A stretch of DNA of 64,000 nucleotides, taken from NCBI RefSeq assembly GCF_001435375.1, contig NZ_AYYZ01000012.1:1-64000 (forward strand). Direction: 5' to 3'. Of this stretch, positions 17,228-26,688 are shown in pieces (positions within the stretch are counted from its first letter, which is position 1; every line of letters starts with the position of its first letter). A program made the position numbers and the translations under genes. The DNA is from Ligilactobacillus araffinosus DSM 20653. Its GTDB lineage: Bacteria > Bacillota > Bacilli > Lactobacillales > Lactobacillaceae. A model generated the notes under the pieces. The model was not told the origin of the DNA and ran no database searches. It saw nothing but the letters and a program-made list of their open reading frames with translations.

Positions 17228-17338
17228 ATGAGCGTAAATCAATGTCAATGCAACTGCAAATGCGGATGTGCAGACGGTAAAGCTTGCAATTGCAAGAGTA
17301 ATCCCAATGCAAAATGCTCATGCAGCCAAAGTAAATAG
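17228..17338 (+). CDS. Metallothionein-like Cys-rich small protein
   Basis: 36 residues with nine cysteines (positions 6, 8, 10, 12, 14, 20, 22, 30, 32) arranged as a CxCxCxCxC run and two CxC pairs; there is no aromatic residue and no His, as in metallothioneins. The ATG follows a GAAGG ribosome site by 7 bases. It has its own promoter, a structured leader and a strong terminator, which supports a real small gene. A role in binding Zn, Cu, Cd or Mn is inferred from composition. It is shorter than the ~56-residue SmtA/BmtA family and lacks its His/aromatic pattern. Confidence 0.7.
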   Translation: MSVNQCQCNCKCGCADGKACNCKSNPNAKCSCSQSK

Positions 17339-17348
17339 TTAATGATCG

Positions 17349-17414
17349 GCCAAACAATTGGTGAAGGTTCTGTTTGCAGTGGGACAGAGCCTAACGGTTG
17401 TTTGGCTTTTTATT
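17349..17414 (+). terminator. Terminator after the metallothionein-like gene
   Basis: Long hairpin: GCCAAACAA/TTGTTTGGC outer stem and GGTTCTGT/ACAGAGCC inner stem, then TTTTT. Confidence 0.8.
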
Positions 17415-17473
17415 TGCCTGCTTGTCGCTCTGAATTTAAATGGGTAAAATACCCTATATAAGGAGGTCATTTT

Positions 17474-19390
17474 ATGGCTGCAAAAGAACAAATCAATGAA
17501 CAATTAATCAAAGACGACCTTTATATGGCCGTAAACGGCGAATGGCTTAAAACCGCTAAAATTCCTGCTGATAAAGCAACAACTGGTGGATTTCAAGACC
17601 TTGCGGATCATATTGAAAAAACATTAATGCATGATTTCGGTCAGATGCTGGATGGGACTGTTCAGCCAGAAGACCAATATTTAAACGAGTTCATTAAATA
17701 CTACCGCTTAGCTTCAAACTTTGACAAGCGAAATACCGATGGATTTACTCCTGCTAAAAAATTTATGGAACGCGTTGAAAATTTGAAAGATTGGAGCGAC
17801 TGGGAAAACAAAGCTGTCGAACTTACAATGAAAGGCTATGAAGCCCCGTTCCAGCTTTACGTTGCAAGTGACATGAAGAACACTGATCGTTACACATTAT
17901 ATGCCTCGGTTCCTTCGTTGATTCTTCCAGATAAAACGTACTATGCTGATAATAATGAAAATGGCAAGGCTTTAATCGCTGTGTTCTCATCAATGGTGAT
18001 GAAACTTTTTAAGATGGCCGGTTATGATGAAACCACCGCTCAAACTCATCTTGAACGCGCACTAGCATTTGACCGTTCACTTGCACCGCACGAAAAGGAC
18101 AGTACTGAACGGGCAGACTACCCGAAGATGTACAACCCATATTCATTTGAAGACTTTAAGAAATTTAGTTCCTACCTTAATTTAGGAAAATACACCGAAG
18201 ACTTGATTAAAAACACGCCTGATCAAGTTATCGTCGAAGAGCCGAAATATTATGAAGCCCTTGATGAAATCGTCAACCCAGACACCTTTGAAAACTTTAA
18301 GAGCTGGTTGCTCGTTAATACTTTGACCGGCGTTACAAGTTATTTAACGGATGATTTCCGCGTAACCGGTGGCGAATTTTCCCGGGCAATTTCTGGATCA
18401 AAGGAAGCCATGAAACCGCAAAAAGCTGCTTACTACCTTGCCAGCAACCGGTTTGATCAGGTTGTTGGGCTTTACTATGCTCATAAGTACTTCAGTCCAG
18501 ATGCCAAAGCCGACGTTGAACACATGGTTCACCAAATGGTCGATGTCTATAAGCACCGCCTTGAAAACAATGATTGGTTAAGTGAATCGACCCGCAAGCA
18601 GGCCATCGTTAAGCTGGATGCATTAGGGATCAACGTTGGTTATCCGGATGAACTTGACCCGTTATATAAGAAATTTAAGGTCGATGAACAGCTTAGCTTG
18701 CTTGATAATGCCCAATCCTTTAGCGAAATCGTCCTTGCTGATCATTACAACCGATGGGGCAAACAAGTTGACCGAACAAGATGGCAAATGCCAGCGCACA
18801 TGGTCAATGCCTACTACGATCCGCAATTTAACGTGATCGTTTTCCCAGCGGCAATTTTGCAGGCTCCATTTTATGACTTACACCAATCGGCAAGTGCAAA
18901 CTATGGTGGAATTGGGGCGGTGATTGCCCACGAAATTTCCCACGCCTTTGATAATAACGGTGCTCAATTTGATGAAAAAGGAAATTTGCATAACTGGTGG
19001 ACTGAAGCCGACTTGAAGCATTTCCAAGGCCTTGCCCAAGACATGATCAATGAATTTGACGGCCTTGAAACCGAAGCCGGAAAAGTCAACGGAAAATTGG
19101 TTGTTTCGGAAAATATTGCTGATGCTGGCGGTTTAAGCTGTGCTCTTGAAGCCGCAAAAGGCGAAGCCCAACCAGATCTGAAAGCATTCTTTATTAATTG
19201 GGCGCGAATTTGGCGAATGAAAGCATCGATGGAACGGATGAAACTGCTGCTTAACATCGACGTGCATGCTCCGCATGTCTTACGGGCAAACGTTCAACCG
19301 AAAAACCTTGATGATTTCTACACAACCTTTGACGTCCACGAAGATGATGGAATGTACTTAGCACCTGACAAACGGGTCAATATTTGGTAA
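17474..19390 (+). CDS. pepO: Endopeptidase PepO (M13 family)
   Basis: A 638-residue neprilysin-type zinc oligopeptidase. Zinc ligands are His486 and His490 in HEISH, with the downstream ENIADAGG motif supplying the third ligand; the substrate-binding motif NAYYDP precedes them and the C-terminus ends NIW as in M13 enzymes. No signal peptide, so cytoplasmic, acting on imported oligopeptides. AAGGAGG lies 7 bases before the ATG. Monocistronic, with a terminator at 19409. It is on the + strand in an arm that is otherwise mostly minus. Confidence 0.96.
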   Translation: MAAKEQINEQLIKDDLYMAVNGEWLKTAKIPADKATTGGFQDLADHIEKTLMHDFGQMLDGTVQPEDQYLNEFIKYYRLASNFDKRNTDGFTPAKKFMERVENLKDWSDWENKAVELTMKGYEAPFQLYVASDMKNTDRYTLYASVPSLILPDKTYYADNNENGKALIAVFSSMVMKLFKMAGYDETTAQTHLERALAFDRSLAPHEKDSTERADYPKMYNPYSFEDFKKFSSYLNLGKYTEDLIKNTPDQVIVEEPKYYEALDEIVNPDTFENFKSWLLVNTLTGVTSYLTDDFRVTGGEFSRAISGSKEAMKPQKAAYYLASNRFDQVVGLYYAHKYFSPDAKADVEHMVHQMVDVYKHRLENNDWLSESTRKQAIVKLDALGINVGYPDELDPLYKKFKVDEQLSLLDNAQSFSEIVLADHYNRWGKQVDRTRWQMPAHMVNAYYDPQFNVIVFPAAILQAPFYDLHQSASANYGGIGAVIAHEISHAFDNNGAQFDEKGNLHNWWTEADLKHFQGLAQDMINEFDGLETEAGKVNGKLVVSENIADAGGLSCALEAAKGEAQPDLKAFFINWARIWRMKASMERMKLLLNIDVHAPHVLRANVQPKNLDDFYTTFDVHEDDGMYLAPDKRVNIW

Positions 19391-19399
19391 TTCAATAAT

Positions 19400-19496
19400 T
19401 TAATTAAGAGATTATGGAAAATTCCGTAATCTTTTTTATTTTTATGCTAAAATCTTTAGTATCTTAAAGAAAAGGATTGAGTGATTTTGAAAGATA
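19400..19496 (+). repeat. Duplicated terminator-promoter-RBS segment, copy A
   Basis: About 95 bases holding a terminator (AGATTATGGAA/TTCCGTAATCT, 19409-19432), an extended -10 (TGCTAAAAT, 19445-19453) and AAAGGATTGAGTGATTTTG. It is nearly identical to 20062-20158 before the next gene. Confidence 0.8.
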
Positions 19497-20038
19497 AAAA
19501 TTCCCTTTACATCAGCCGATCACATGCTATTTTTCCAATGCTATTTTCAATAATCATTATGTGGATGACCACTTTTTGTTTTCCAACTAACGATCTAGGG
19601 GCCGCTATTACTTTTGGATTTCTTTTCCTATCAGGTGCATGGATTTTCTTTTCTTACTTAGTTATTTTATTAAACGGTTCATTCCCGTTAATTTCTATTC
19701 GGGAAAACGCCATTACTTTTAGAAAAGCAATTAACCGCTTTAAAGAAAATAACCTTATCGTTCCCGTTGATCAAATTAAGCGCATTGTGTTCGAAGTTCC
19801 TCACTTAGAATTTGGATATCATCCTAGCGTTTATCGAACAAGTGGTAAACTCACAATTTATTTAAAGTCAAAACTTCCCGTTCCTAAAGGATTTAAGTCT
19901 GAAGACGACGGCAATTTCCATCAAATTACATACAAACTGACATGCGTCGCTTCATCTAAAACGATTTCCTTCTTTAAATTTTTTATCGGCTGGGCATCCT
20001 ATCAAAACATCCAGTGTGATATTTATGATCCTGATTAA
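19481..20038 (+). CDS. Membrane protein of unknown function (STM3941-like)
   Basis: A 185-residue protein with two N-terminal membrane segments (about 14-33 and 40-64), then a soluble domain with the pattern FPLISIRENAITFRK...VPVDQIKRI, resembling the PH-like fold of STM3941-type proteins. The start is GTG at 19481 or TTG at 19487; AAAGGA allows either. It has the same architecture as the N-terminal third of the next protein and the same upstream control segment, so the two genes look like a tandem duplication. Function unknown. Confidence 0.7.
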   Translation: MILKDKNSLYISRSHAIFPMLFSIIIMWMTTFCFPTNDLGAAITFGFLFLSGAWIFFSYLVILLNGSFPLISIRENAITFRKAINRFKENNLIVPVDQIKRIVFEVPHLEFGYHPSVYRTSGKLTIYLKSKLPVPKGFKSEDDGNFHQITYKLTCVASSKTISFFKFFIGWASYQNIQCDIYDPD

Positions 20039-20061
20039 TCTTTAGATGTTAATTCAAGAAA

Positions 20062-20158
20062 TCAATTAAGAGATTACGAAAAATTTCGTAATCTTTTTTA
20101 TTTTTATGTTAAAATTTTTAATATCTTAAAGAAAAGGATTGAGTGATTTTGAAAAATG
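20062..20158 (+). repeat. Duplicated terminator-promoter-RBS segment, copy B
   Basis: Terminator AGATTACGAAA/TTTCGTAATCT (20071-20095), extended -10 TGTTAAAAT (20107-20115), then the same AAAGGATTGAGTGATTTTG start region as copy A. Confidence 0.8.
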
Positions 20159-21522
20159 AAAAGATTTCAGTTTATATGAGTAAATTCAAGCTCATTGCAT
20201 TAACAATCATGTCGCTTTTATTGGTTGCAATGGGCGTTGGCGTCCTGACTAGCGGTGATGCTGGGATGGGACTTTTTTGTACCGTTTTTTTTGGCATAAC
20301 CGCTGTTATCCCATTAATTTACCTTTTCCATAGCAAGCAGCCGTTGGTTGTCTTAACAAAAGATTACATCCGCGTGCGAGTTCCAATGAAAGACACTGAA
20401 TTTCAACTTTCGGCTGCGGATGTTGCTCAAATTGGGATGAGCGGAACGAAGAAAAATGCCCGGCTTAATTTATTAACCTCTAAGAATGTCCCTGCAGATT
20501 TTAAAAAGTTTGTTAAAACTCAAGACAGCAAACATCTTATTTCGATTCCGCTTAATTACGTTGATTCCCACGTTGTTTTGATTCTAAATGACGCGGTTCA
20601 AAAGTGGCAAGAATCCCTTAAAACTCAACGTGTAAAGGCCCGGGCAGAAGAAATTTCGGCTGACGTTCAAGTTCAGGGACAAGCTGAAAAAGAAACCTCA
20701 TCGTTAGTTGCGTTGAACACGGCTGCAAATAGCGTTGGCGCTTCCGGAAGCTTTGTAAAAAAGGGGAAATTTGTCCGTGAAGCAATGCTGTTCCCAGTTA
20801 CTTCAGAAGAAAGTAAACTTTTAGGAAAGCACATTGCCAAGACTTACGGCATTGTGATGGCTGAAATTTTAGCAAGTCTTTTCCTTGCCGCTTTTGAATG
20901 GATCTTCTTTGATTTTGGAATTTTAATGGTTAAACTTGCATTTTCACTTCATGGAATTACTTATCTTATCTTTCTTGGATTGCTTATGTGGCTTGCCCAA
21001 AAGGCCCGGAAAACTCACCAAAAAAGTTATGAAATCGGTGCAATCGCCCTCACGATTTGGATGCTGACCCAATCAGTTCTTGTCAGTATCGGTGCCCTTT
21101 ACAACACGGTCGGTTTTTCAAGGGCCATGATCGTTACTGCTGAAGCTTTCTTAATAACCTTTGCGATTTTCAGTAGTTGTGCACTATTCGGCCTTCAAAC
21201 TAAGAAAAACGCTGCCGGTTGGGGCGGCCCGCTTTTGGGAGCACTCCTTGCAGTTATTATTCTTATGCTTTTTAATATTTTGATTGGATCAACCCTTTTG
21301 ATGAATCTCTTACTAGTTGCCGACATCTTTGTTTTCGTTCTTTATACGATCTATGACAATCAGATGATCAAGGTGCGTTTCCTTGCTAATTTTCGGGGTG
21401 AAATTGCCGATGGTTATGATGGAACATTCCTTGCACTAGACAGTTCATTAGATATCTTCCTTGATTTTATCAACCTCTTCTTGGATATCTTATCGATTTT
21501 CTCCTCATCAAATAGTAATTAA
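20143..21522 (+). CDS. Membrane protein: STM3941-like domain fused to Bax-inhibitor-1-like domain
   Basis: 459 residues. The first ~165 repeat the layout of the preceding gene (two membrane helices, then a PH-like soluble domain). A charged linker follows (about 165-215). Residues ~220-459 hold about seven membrane segments ending ALDSSLDIFLDFINLFLDIL, the C-terminal pattern of the BI-1/TMBIM family (YccA/YetJ), which in bacteria includes a pH-gated calcium-leak protein. The start is GTG 20143 or TTG 20149. The combination is unusual; the function is unknown. Confidence 0.7.
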   Translation: MILKNEKISVYMSKFKLIALTIMSLLLVAMGVGVLTSGDAGMGLFCTVFFGITAVIPLIYLFHSKQPLVVLTKDYIRVRVPMKDTEFQLSAADVAQIGMSGTKKNARLNLLTSKNVPADFKKFVKTQDSKHLISIPLNYVDSHVVLILNDAVQKWQESLKTQRVKARAEEISADVQVQGQAEKETSSLVALNTAANSVGASGSFVKKGKFVREAMLFPVTSEESKLLGKHIAKTYGIVMAEILASLFLAAFEWIFFDFGILMVKLAFSLHGITYLIFLGLLMWLAQKARKTHQKSYEIGAIALTIWMLTQSVLVSIGALYNTVGFSRAMIVTAEAFLITFAIFSSCALFGLQTKKNAAGWGGPLLGALLAVIILMLFNILIGSTLLMNLLLVADIFVFVLYTIYDNQMIKVRFLANFRGEIADGYDGTFLALDSSLDIFLDFINLFLDILSIFSSSNSN

Positions 21523-21535
21523 AAGATTCATAACC

Positions 21536-21569
21536 AAAAAGACGAAGTTCAACCGAACTTCGTCTTTTT
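21536..21569. terminator. Bidirectional terminator between the fused membrane gene and mnmG
   Basis: Perfect 15-bp stem AAAAAGACGAAGTTC/GAACTTCGTCTTTTT around AACC. Confidence 0.9.
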
Positions 21570-21571
21570 TC

Positions 21572-23497
21572 CTATTCTTCTGTCTTCTTTGCAATTCTTC
21601 CCTGTTGAATATAAACTGCAAGAATTGAGATATCAGCCGGGTTGACCCCACTGATTCGGCTTGCTTGAGCCAACGTTTCGGGTTGAATCTTTGTTAATTT
21701 TTCAACCGCTTCCGTTGCTAACCCGTCAATTGCATTGTAGTCAATATTTGTAGGAATCTTCTTGGCCTCCATCCGGTGAAGTTTTTCAACCTTTTCTTCC
21801 GCCTTCTTGATGTAGCCTTCATATTTGTATTGAATTTCAATCTGCTCAATAACCCGTTTATTAAGTTCATGATCCGGAGCAGGAATAAACTTCAATAAAT
21901 CTTGGTAGCTCATATATGGCCGCCGCAACATGTCACTGGCTAATACGCCATCCTTCAATGCTTTATCACCATGGGCTTCAAGATAGGCATCAATTTCTGG
22001 ATTTGGCTTAATTCGAATTGATTCAAGCCGTTTCTTTTCATCTTCAATGGCTTGCCGTTTTTGAACAAATTTTGCATACCGTTCATCTGAAATCAAGCCG
22101 ATTTCATGACCAATATCCGTTAATCGCAAGTCCGCATTATCATGCCGTAAAATCAAGCGGTACTCAGCCCGGGAAGTCAACAACCGGTATGGTTCGTTTG
22201 TTCCCTTTGTAACCAAGTCATCAACTAAAACGCCAATGTAAGCATCGCTTCGTTTAAGCACAATCTCCTTCTTGCCTAAAGCGTGCCGGCCGGCGTTGAT
22301 CCCAGCAATCAAGCCTTGACCCGCAGCCTCTTCATAACCTGACGTTCCGTTGATCTGCCCCGCAGTATAAAGGCCCTTGATCAACTTAGTTTCAAGGGTT
22401 GGTCGTAATTGATACGGAGAAACAACATCGTATTCAATTGCGTATCCTGGACGCATCATTTCGGCATCTTCAAGGCCCTTAACATTGTGGATCATTTGTA
22501 ACTGAACTTCTTCAGGCAATGAAGTTGATAACCCGTCAATATAGTATTCATCCGTCTTTCGTCCTTCAGGTTCAAGGAAAAGCTGGTGCCGGTCTTTATC
22601 AGCAAATCGAACGACCTTATCTTCAATTGAAGGGCAGTAACGCGGACCAACCCCTTCAATTACCCCAGTAAACATTGGAGCTCGATCAAGGTTATCCCGA
22701 ATAATTTGGTGAACCTTTTCGTTTGTATAGGTCAACCAACATGACAATTGATCCTTAACGGGAATATATTCATCATCAGAGCTTTCAAAACTAAAGTGAT
22801 TAACTTCAGCGTCCCCCGGTTGTTCTTCCGTTTCGTTATAGTGAATCGTGTTGCCATCGATTCGCGGCGGTGTTCCGGTCTTAAACCGAACAATATCAAA
22901 ACCATACTTTTCTTCAAGGTTTTTCGTTAATTCAAGGGCCGGTTGCGAGTTATTCGGACCTGATGAATACATCAATTCCCCGATAATGATTTTGCCCCGA
23001 GCAGATGTTCCGGTTGTCAAAACAACGGTCTTAGCACCGTAATGCGCCCCGGTACTTGTAATAACGCCCTTAACTTCGCCGTCTTCAACGATCAGATCAT
23101 CAACCATTCCTTGACGCAAAGTTAAATTTGGTTCTTCTTCAAGGGTATGCTTCATTTCGATTGAATACTGCCGCTTATCAGCTTGTGCGCGCAATGCACG
23201 GACCGCCGGACCTTTACTTGTATTCAGCATCCGCATTTGAACATAGGTCTTATCGATGTTCTTTCCCATTTCGCCGCCCAAAGCGTCAATTTCACGGACA
23301 ACGGTTCCCTTTGCCGGACCGCCGACAGATGGATTACATGGCATAAATGCAACCATTTCGAGAGTGATCGTCATTAAAAGGGTTTTATTTCCCATCCGGG
23401 CAGCTGCCAGTGCTGCTTCACAGCCGGCATGCCCCGCACCAACAACGATCACGTCGTAGTCTTTTGCCTTATAAGGTTTTCCTTTTGCTACTTGCAT
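21572..23497 (-). CDS. mnmG: tRNA uridine-5-carboxymethylaminomethyl(34) synthesis enzyme MnmG
   Basis: A 641-residue FAD-binding protein. The N-terminal dinucleotide fold ([14 protein letters not shown], about 16-29), the [10 protein letters not shown] motif and the C-terminal MnmE-binding helical domain match GidA/MnmG. With MnmE it installs the cmnm5 group on wobble U34 of several tRNAs. It lies 21 bases after mnmE in one operon. AAGGAGA precedes the ATG. Confidence 0.97.
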   Translation of the reverse strand: MQVAKGKPYKAKDYDVIVVGAGHAGCEAALAAARMGNKTLLMTITLEMVAFMPCNPSVGGPAKGTVVREIDALGGEMGKNIDKTYVQMRMLNTSKGPAVRALRAQADKRQYSIEMKHTLEEEPNLTLRQGMVDDLIVEDGEVKGVITSTGAHYGAKTVVLTTGTSARGKIIIGELMYSSGPNNSQPALELTKNLEEKYGFDIVRFKTGTPPRIDGNTIHYNETEEQPGDAEVNHFSFESSDDEYIPVKDQLSCWLTYTNEKVHQIIRDNLDRAPMFTGVIEGVGPRYCPSIEDKVVRFADKDRHQLFLEPEGRKTDEYYIDGLSTSLPEEVQLQMIHNVKGLEDAEMMRPGYAIEYDVVSPYQLRPTLETKLIKGLYTAGQINGTSGYEEAAGQGLIAGINAGRHALGKKEIVLKRSDAYIGVLVDDLVTKGTNEPYRLLTSRAEYRLILRHDNADLRLTDIGHEIGLISDERYAKFVQKRQAIEDEKKRLESIRIKPNPEIDAYLEAHGDKALKDGVLASDMLRRPYMSYQDLLKFIPAPDHELNKRVIEQIEIQYKYEGYIKKAEEKVEKLHRMEAKKIPTNIDYNAIDGLATEAVEKLTKIQPETLAQASRISGVNPADISILAVYIQQGRIAKKTEE

Positions 23498-23518
23498 TAT
23501 CTTCTCCTTATATCGTTT

Positions 23519-24910
23519 TTATTTTCCTAAGCAGAACTTGCTGAATAATTCATCCAACAATTCGTCTTTATATGAATCCCCGGTAATTTCACCTAGGTCT
23601 TCCCAGGCATCGCGCATGTCGGTTTGACAAAGGTCAACGGGCATCCCATTCTTAATTCCAACTAAAACGGCATCCAATGAGTCAGCAGCCTTATTTAACA
23701 AGGCAACATGCCGGGCATTATTAATGATGACCGCATTTTGTGAACTTTCAATTCCGTTAGCAAACATGTCCTTGATCCGTTGTTCAACATCGTCAACGCC
23801 AATATTATTTGGAATTGATGTTTGAATGATGTTTTCCTTGCCAACTAAACCTTCGACTTCATCGATTTCAATCTTTTGCGGCAAGTCGGTTTTGTTCAGA
23901 ATTACGATCCGTTGCTTATCCTTCGTCAAATCGATCAACTGCCGGTCTTCATCCGTCAACGGTTCGCTGGCATTCAATACCAAAATTACCAAGTCTCCTT
24001 GGTCAATTGCCTTGCGTGACCGTTCAACTCCGATCTTTTCAACCTTATCTTCCGTTTCACGAATTCCAGCCGTATCAATCAGTTTCAATGGAATTCCCTT
24101 AATGTTGACGTATTCTTCAATGACGTCCCGGGTCGTTCCAGCAACATCAGTTACAATTGCCTTATCTTCATGTAACAGATAATTCAAAAGGCTTGATTTC
24201 CCAACGTTTGGCCGACCGATAATTGCTGTTGCTAATCCTTCGCGTAAAATCTTGCCGCCTTGAGCAGTTTCAAGCAACTTATCAATCTTCTTCTTAACTT
24301 CGATCGTCCGTTCCTTTAAAAGCTTAGTGGTGATCATTTCAGTTCCGTCATATTCCGGATAGTCAATATTAACTTCAACCTTTGATAAGGTATCAAGAAT
24401 TTCTTCACGCAATCCGCGAATCAGCTTTGCTAAGCTGCCGCCAAGGTGATCAAGCGCTAACTTAGCTGAACGGTCAGTTTTAGCCTTGATAATATCAAGT
24501 ACTGATTCTGCTTGGGTCAAATCAATTCGACCGTGAAGAAAGGCCCGTTCAGTAAATTCACCTGGATTGGCCATTCGCGCACCATTTGTCAGCAACAATT
24601 GCAAAATCTTGTTGGTTGGAACAATTCCACCGTGACAGTTAATTTCAACAATGTCTTCCCGGGTATATGTTTTCGGTGCCCGCATAACGGTTACCATAAC
24701 TTCATCGACGGTTTCGCCATTTTTCGGATCAATAATATGCCCGTAATTGATCGTGTGCGTTGGAACCTTTGTTAAGTCCTTTCCCTTAAACATCTTCATG
24801 ACGATTGGCAATGCATCGTCCCCGCTTAAACGTACAATTGAAATTGCACCTTCACCAGGCGGAGTTGAAATTGCAGCAATTGTATCATATTCTGTTTGTT
24901 CTTCTACCAT
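23519..24910 (-). CDS. mnmE: tRNA modification GTPase MnmE
   Basis: A 463-residue protein: N-terminal tetrahydrofolate-binding domain, helical domain, and an inserted G domain with P-loop [21 protein letters not shown] and NKTD. It ends FCLGK, the conserved Cys motif. Forms the MnmEG complex. Its own promoter (25046-25074) and an attenuator-like leader lie upstream, instead of the usual linkage to yidC. Confidence 0.97.
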   Translation of the reverse strand: MVEEQTEYDTIAAISTPPGEGAISIVRLSGDDALPIVMKMFKGKDLTKVPTHTINYGHIIDPKNGETVDEVMVTVMRAPKTYTREDIVEINCHGGIVPTNKILQLLLTNGARMANPGEFTERAFLHGRIDLTQAESVLDIIKAKTDRSAKLALDHLGGSLAKLIRGLREEILDTLSKVEVNIDYPEYDGTEMITTKLLKERTIEVKKKIDKLLETAQGGKILREGLATAIIGRPNVGKSSLLNYLLHEDKAIVTDVAGTTRDVIEEYVNIKGIPLKLIDTAGIRETEDKVEKIGVERSRKAIDQGDLVILVLNASEPLTDEDRQLIDLTKDKQRIVILNKTDLPQKIEIDEVEGLVGKENIIQTSIPNNIGVDDVEQRIKDMFANGIESSQNAVIINNARHVALLNKAADSLDAVLVGIKNGMPVDLCQTDMRDAWEDLGEITGDSYKDELLDELFSKFCLGK

Positions 24911-24952
24911 TTCCGAATCCCTTTCTTCACTAATTTAGTCTGAAAAAATAAA

Positions 24953-25020
24953 AAAGTGCCTCCACCACACCAATTAGCGACTACTAAAAAGCGTGGATAA
25001 AGCACTTTGACTACTTTATC
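24953..25020 (-). promoter_or_regulatory. Putative transcription attenuator in the mnmE leader
   Basis: Minus strand, within the ~130-base leader. An upstream hairpin GATAAAG (25020-25014)/CTTTATC (25002-24996) is followed by a terminator hairpin AAAGTGC (25008-25002)/GCACTTT (24959-24953) with inner TCCAC/GTGGA pairing and a T-rich tail of 12-13 bases. The arms overlap, so the two structures exclude each other. No T-box motif or leader peptide is evident. Confidence 0.55.
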
Positions 25021-25045
25021 TACTATTCAAACTATCTCGTGGTTA

Positions 25046-25074
25046 ATCTTACTTGGTTATTTTTTAAAAGTCAA
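25046..25074 (-). promoter_or_regulatory. SigA-type promoter of mnmEG
   Basis: Minus strand TTGACT (25074-25069), 17-base spacer, TAAGAT (25051-25046). It lies between the terminator of the upstream gene and the attenuator. Confidence 0.7.
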
Positions 25075-25088
25075 GAAATCACCATAAT

Positions 25089-25123
25089 AAAAAAACTCTA
25101 ATCTATGTAACCATAGACTAGAG
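25089..25123 (-). terminator. Terminator of the coiled-coil protein gene
   Basis: 12-bp stem (25096-25107, 25112-25123, loop TAAC, one mismatch) followed by seven T on the minus strand. Confidence 0.8.
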
Positions 25124-25253
25124 AAAAAGGATTGTATATTTGGAGTATGTTAGGTAGCAAATAACTAGGGATGTTATTTACTATATTTGTAGTATGCCCC
25201 GTAATTATGAATTTTATATGAAGATTTTTAGCAAAAGTTTTAACTTCTCTTTA

Positions 25254-26471
25254 TTATTTCTGGCGCTTTTTATGATGCCCAAAATCAAGCCGGGTAAGAA
25301 TTTCTGAAACCGTTAATGCGGCAACCTTAAGCAGGGATGTCCGTTTCGGTGTTCCGTGATGACGAGTATTTTCGCCCACTTGAGGCAATCGCTGATTCGG
25401 AACTGCCGGCTTTTGAATTTCCGGCTGTGACACTGTCCGTAATTCACGTTGCAATTCTTCGATTTCTTGTTGACAATCCAGCCCTTTGCGTTTCGCCACC
25501 GTTAACTGATTGATCTTTTCAGCTAAATCTTGTTGAATAATTTCACGTTTCCGGGTTTCGCGTTGAACGGCTTCCTCTGCCCGCCGTAATTCAGTCCGCA
25601 AACTTTGCATCCGATTATTTGCATTTTGGAGAACCGCTAACCGATTTTGGTAATCAACCAAAAGCTGCTCATCATTGGCCAATTTTTCTTTTGTGGCTTG
25701 AAGAGTTGCAGTCGCGTCACCCTGAAGAAGACTTGTCTGATTCTTGACTTCTGTTAAGTTTTCCTTCACATCCGCCAACTTCCGCTCAGCTCCCCGTAAA
25801 TTATACCGGGCAGTATTCAAATCAATCTGCTTCATTTGAAGTTTTTCCCGTGCCTGTTGGACATCTTGATCAGCTGCGTCGCTGATTGCAACCTTCGCCT
25901 TTTCAACTGCCTGAATTTCACGCTGAACGATTTGGTTTGCCCCATCAACGTTCTTTTGAACTTCAGCCTGCGTTTCTTCAAGGGCTTTTCGCTGTTCATT
26001 CAGCCGTTTAATTTGCGCTTCATCCTCAGCTGAACGTTTGCTCGTGTCCTTTGCATCTTTTAATTCATCGATTCGTTGCCGGTCAATTAAAATATCATTT
26101 TGCTTATTGCTGATTTTTTGACTCAACTTATTGATATTTTCAATCGTTGCACTTTGAAGGTCCTGCTGAGTTTGAACCTTTTGTTCCTCAATGCGTTGTT
26201 GCTCAGCTTGCGCGGTTTGCGCCGCCTGCTTTGCCTGATCTGCTTGCCGGTGTTGATTATCGACCGCCGTTTGCAACTGTGCAATTTCATGACTTAACTC
26301 ACGCAATTTGGTTTGCGCAGCATCAAGCTGACTTTCAAGGGACGCCCGCTGTGAAGATGCCGTTGGGGTGGATTCCACCGTCGCAGCTGATGACTGAGTC
26401 TCTGCCTTGCGCCCCTTCATAATTTTTTTCAAAGCAGATGTCCTCTGATCAAAAACTGATGATTTCTTCAT
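25254..26471 (-). CDS. Long coiled-coil protein, function unknown
   Basis: 405 residues, almost wholly charged heptad-type helix rich in Gln, Lys, Glu and Ala from about residue 42 to 345. The Ser/Thr-rich N-terminus has no signal peptide or membrane helix, and the C-terminus is basic and ends HHKKRQK. It is monocistronic with an AGAGG ribosome site and its own terminator. Coiled-coil composition defeats family assignment by eye; a scaffold or cytoskeleton-like role is a guess I do not adopt. It is the mnmE-side end of the block that separates mnmE from yidC. Confidence 0.7.
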   Translation of the reverse strand: MKKSSVFDQRTSALKKIMKGRKAETQSSAATVESTPTASSQRASLESQLDAAQTKLRELSHEIAQLQTAVDNQHRQADQAKQAAQTAQAEQQRIEEQKVQTQQDLQSATIENINKLSQKISNKQNDILIDRQRIDELKDAKDTSKRSAEDEAQIKRLNEQRKALEETQAEVQKNVDGANQIVQREIQAVEKAKVAISDAADQDVQQAREKLQMKQIDLNTARYNLRGAERKLADVKENLTEVKNQTSLLQGDATATLQATKEKLANDEQLLVDYQNRLAVLQNANNRMQSLRTELRRAEEAVQRETRKREIIQQDLAEKINQLTVAKRKGLDCQQEIEELQRELRTVSQPEIQKPAVPNQRLPQVGENTRHHGTPKRTSLLKVAALTVSEILTRLDFGHHKKRQK

Positions 26472-26688
26472 TCGGATACCTCTTTTGCTAAATATCGGAT
26501 TTAATCATTTCAAATAAAATCACTTTAATTTTACCATTTTGTAATGAGCGATGTGAAGAATAATCAAAGATTTTACCAGCTTTTAACCCTTTGATCGTCA
26601 AATTTCAAAGTTTAGATTGTAATTCGTAAGCCTCCACTCCAATTTCTGTTATAGTTAGGATTAAAGACTTAATGGAGGAGGAATTTGA

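Noticed and set aside
24953-25040. T-box leader upstream of mnmE
   Set aside because: The GTGTGGTGGAGGCAC stretch recalls the T-box sequence, but the AGGGTGGNACCGCG core and specifier loop are absent and mnmE is not a T-box target; an unassigned attenuator is the better description.
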